Shown in pieces: positions 7,501-7,609 of a DNA stretch of 7,609 nucleotides. The stretch's first letter is position 1; the number at the start of each line of letters is the position of its first letter. Below the pieces are notes generated by a model. That model did no database searches, was not told the DNA's origin, and saw nothing but the letters and a program-made list of their open reading frames with translations. Source of the DNA: Verrucomicrobia bacterium UBA3750 (GTDB taxonomy: Bacteria; Verrucomicrobiota; Kiritimatiellia; RFP12; UBA1067); NCBI GenBank assembly GCA_002371755.1, contig DFGM01000099.1:1-7609 (forward strand), written 5' to 3'. The position numbers and the translations under genes are program-made.

Positions 7501-7532
7501 GTCCACGTATCGTCGTTAGAAACACTTTTTGA
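4527..7532 (+). CDS. Exported multidomain glycoside hydrolase, GH106-like
   Basis: This 1001-residue protein has a signal peptide (basic KMKLKRKE, then a hydrophobic run at 13-32) with likely cleavage after ALVA near residue 32. Residues about 50-470 look like a TIM-barrel catalytic domain. Acidic candidates are D238/E239 in GFFFDEP, E317/E318 in GHFEEHGH and E390 in NWCEIFGGYG. Residues about 500-640 resemble the flavodoxin-like part of related enzymes (YDILSLPATEYVPF at 537-550). A beta-sandwich follows (about 640-715, AELWDPMQGT). Next comes a GH78-N-like carbohydrate-binding sandwich (about 768-870, ARWIWHP, RVNGE). The last domain (about 920-1001) carries VTVNGVFAGGFIGAPFRLDIT, the ending typical of GH106 alpha-L-rhamnosidases. 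I infer a GH106-related glycosidase; the substrate is uncertain. AGAAG at 4516-4520 gives weak support for ATG 4527. ATG 4542 is a good alternative, leaving a cleaner signal peptide and sharing its start context with the next gene. GC content falls in the middle of the gene. Confidence 0.8.
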   Translation: MQPNKMKLKRKETIQVIIAAIAVAFMPCALVADMREDFRSPQGAARENTGPLFWMHGTESPERLREYVGHVAESGQGTLTIESRPHIDWMREGWWRDVDIVLDECRKRGLKMLVFDDYWWPSQGMGGKYPIPEKFHSVDVNGVVYFRNDAPQDEIPGEICRIVVNEVDSGVFRPCADGNKMILYSTVPLETSKFPKFPTVNGLDEAAVDWFIANYYQPYYDRYRAAFDDGTILGFFFDEPQFMSWWGPALEKELKTRGDDLGELLTAVKFRLADPEAQARAVYRYHDARAETWGRTMYGRQSDWCRRHGVYSSGHFEEHGHRYYAPSKGGGNVMQQMKYVDVPGVDLVMDQYYPHDRQIPDKQIAFGQIPKYASSAAHIYNRHGGLNWCEIFGGYGQKLTYPQMKWLCDEHQYQGCHYLIPHSFNPKSPDDDDFPPYFYNGGCEPRFPLFRVWADYNNRCALLLSGGEHVCQIAQCVPGISFHVGKTIRPEMFSFAIQDAQLDSDWIGYDAVKSARIETNPRTGRPALRTQNGKEYYDILSLPATEYVPFAVLEKALAFAKSGGVVVGYGIKPCNTPTRSRSANDVKRMVDAIFAQPTSLFLDGEPNGAQLRAALGKSYPGTDKPLALRDFDFPGLAEGGGRMLAVNHYVKDGAETLFIANQDFARRRDIALCAKWPVAKAELWDPMQGTVETPVVENGLVKLSLEPSQAVFLVWPAAGSGTHAASPALTLPRVEMPEGQVIPVEAKETVTPMVAGGTNGPTALSLDGARWIWHPVNPRAEGKVTFRARIDAPEMQEATITFSCDNAAVVRVNGEIIAEQKSGDASRYDGWRMPTTATFTLKSGTNDIEVLAENALPGLAGFVAAIKWPAGVLLTDGEAWRVARSGEAFVKPFDVVDFGRGAWGRLETPMRVTRSPFSESVATTCAFTLPEIKAGERVYFVCDGTEGESSAAVTVNGVFAGGFIGAPFRLDITHFVKAGSNALETKPFRIKSPRIVVRNTF

Positions 7533-7563
7533 GTCCGAAATAAACATCCAAACCATCCATCAG

Positions 7564-7569
7564 AAAGGA
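7564..7569 (+). promoter_or_regulatory. Ribosome-binding site of the last, partial gene
   Basis: AAAGGA lies nine bases before ATG 7579, a normal spacing, and fixes the start of the truncated gene. The 46 bases between the hydrolase stop and this ATG show no terminator hairpin, so read-through from the hydrolase operon is plausible. Confidence 0.6.
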
Positions 7570-7578
7570 TCGAACAAG

Positions 7579-7609
7579 ATGAAAAAACTGCTCATGATGA
7601 TAGGCGCGG
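7579..7609 (+). CDS. Start of a further gene, probably exported protein (partial)
   Basis: Ten codons are visible before the window ends, reading MKKLLMMIGA. Two lysines followed by a hydrophobic run look like the start of a signal peptide or a membrane anchor. With a clear ribosome-binding site and same-strand position 46 bases after the hydrolase, it is likely the third gene of the operon. In such loci this is often another secreted glycosidase, sulfatase or binding protein, but nothing here identifies it. Confidence 0.6.
   Translation, partial: MKKLLMMIGA

Overview
The window looks like part of a carbohydrate-use locus from a GC-rich Gram-negative bacterium. The gene types suggest the Verrucomicrobiota / Kiritimatiellota / Lentisphaerota group of gut or sediment polysaccharide degraders: a one-component AraC regulator, a large secreted GH106-like glycosidase, a distant AraA/FucI-type isomerase and a DUF234 ATPase. 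This placement is an inference from gene content and style. No rRNA or other phylogenetic marker is present. All genes lie on the + strand.

Layout. Positions 1-263 carry no convincing gene. They hold a GC-rich palindromic segment at the left edge, a short GC hairpin, and a strong promoter with a perfect TATAAT. This promoter leads into a 34-codon upstream ORF (264-368) with a good ribosome-binding site. The ORF overlaps the best start of an AraC-family regulator (358-1236). After a 194-base gap with its own sigma70-like promoter comes a DUF234-type ATPase (1431-2840), whose N-terminal part has a lower GC content than its surroundings. A second promoter with the same TGGTATAATG core precedes a sugar isomerase (3003-4517). 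Nine bases later begins a 1001-residue exported multidomain glycoside hydrolase (4527-7532). After 46 bases the first ten codons of a further gene, probably for an exported protein, run off the window (7579-7609).

How it may work. The hydrolase would cleave a glycan outside the cytoplasm, the isomerase would convert a released aldose to a ketose in the cytoplasm, and the AraC protein would sense the sugar and control the isomerase-hydrolase operon. The isomerase keeps residues matching the four metal ligands of L-arabinose isomerase. The ATPase looks like an unrelated gene inserted between regulator and operon.

The observations most worth checking are the overlapping leader ORF in front of the regulator, the pairing of a GH106-like enzyme with a non-RhaA isomerase, and the sharp internal changes of base composition in the hydrolase and ATPase genes. 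I see no CRISPR array, tRNA, rRNA, transposase or clearly new defence system.
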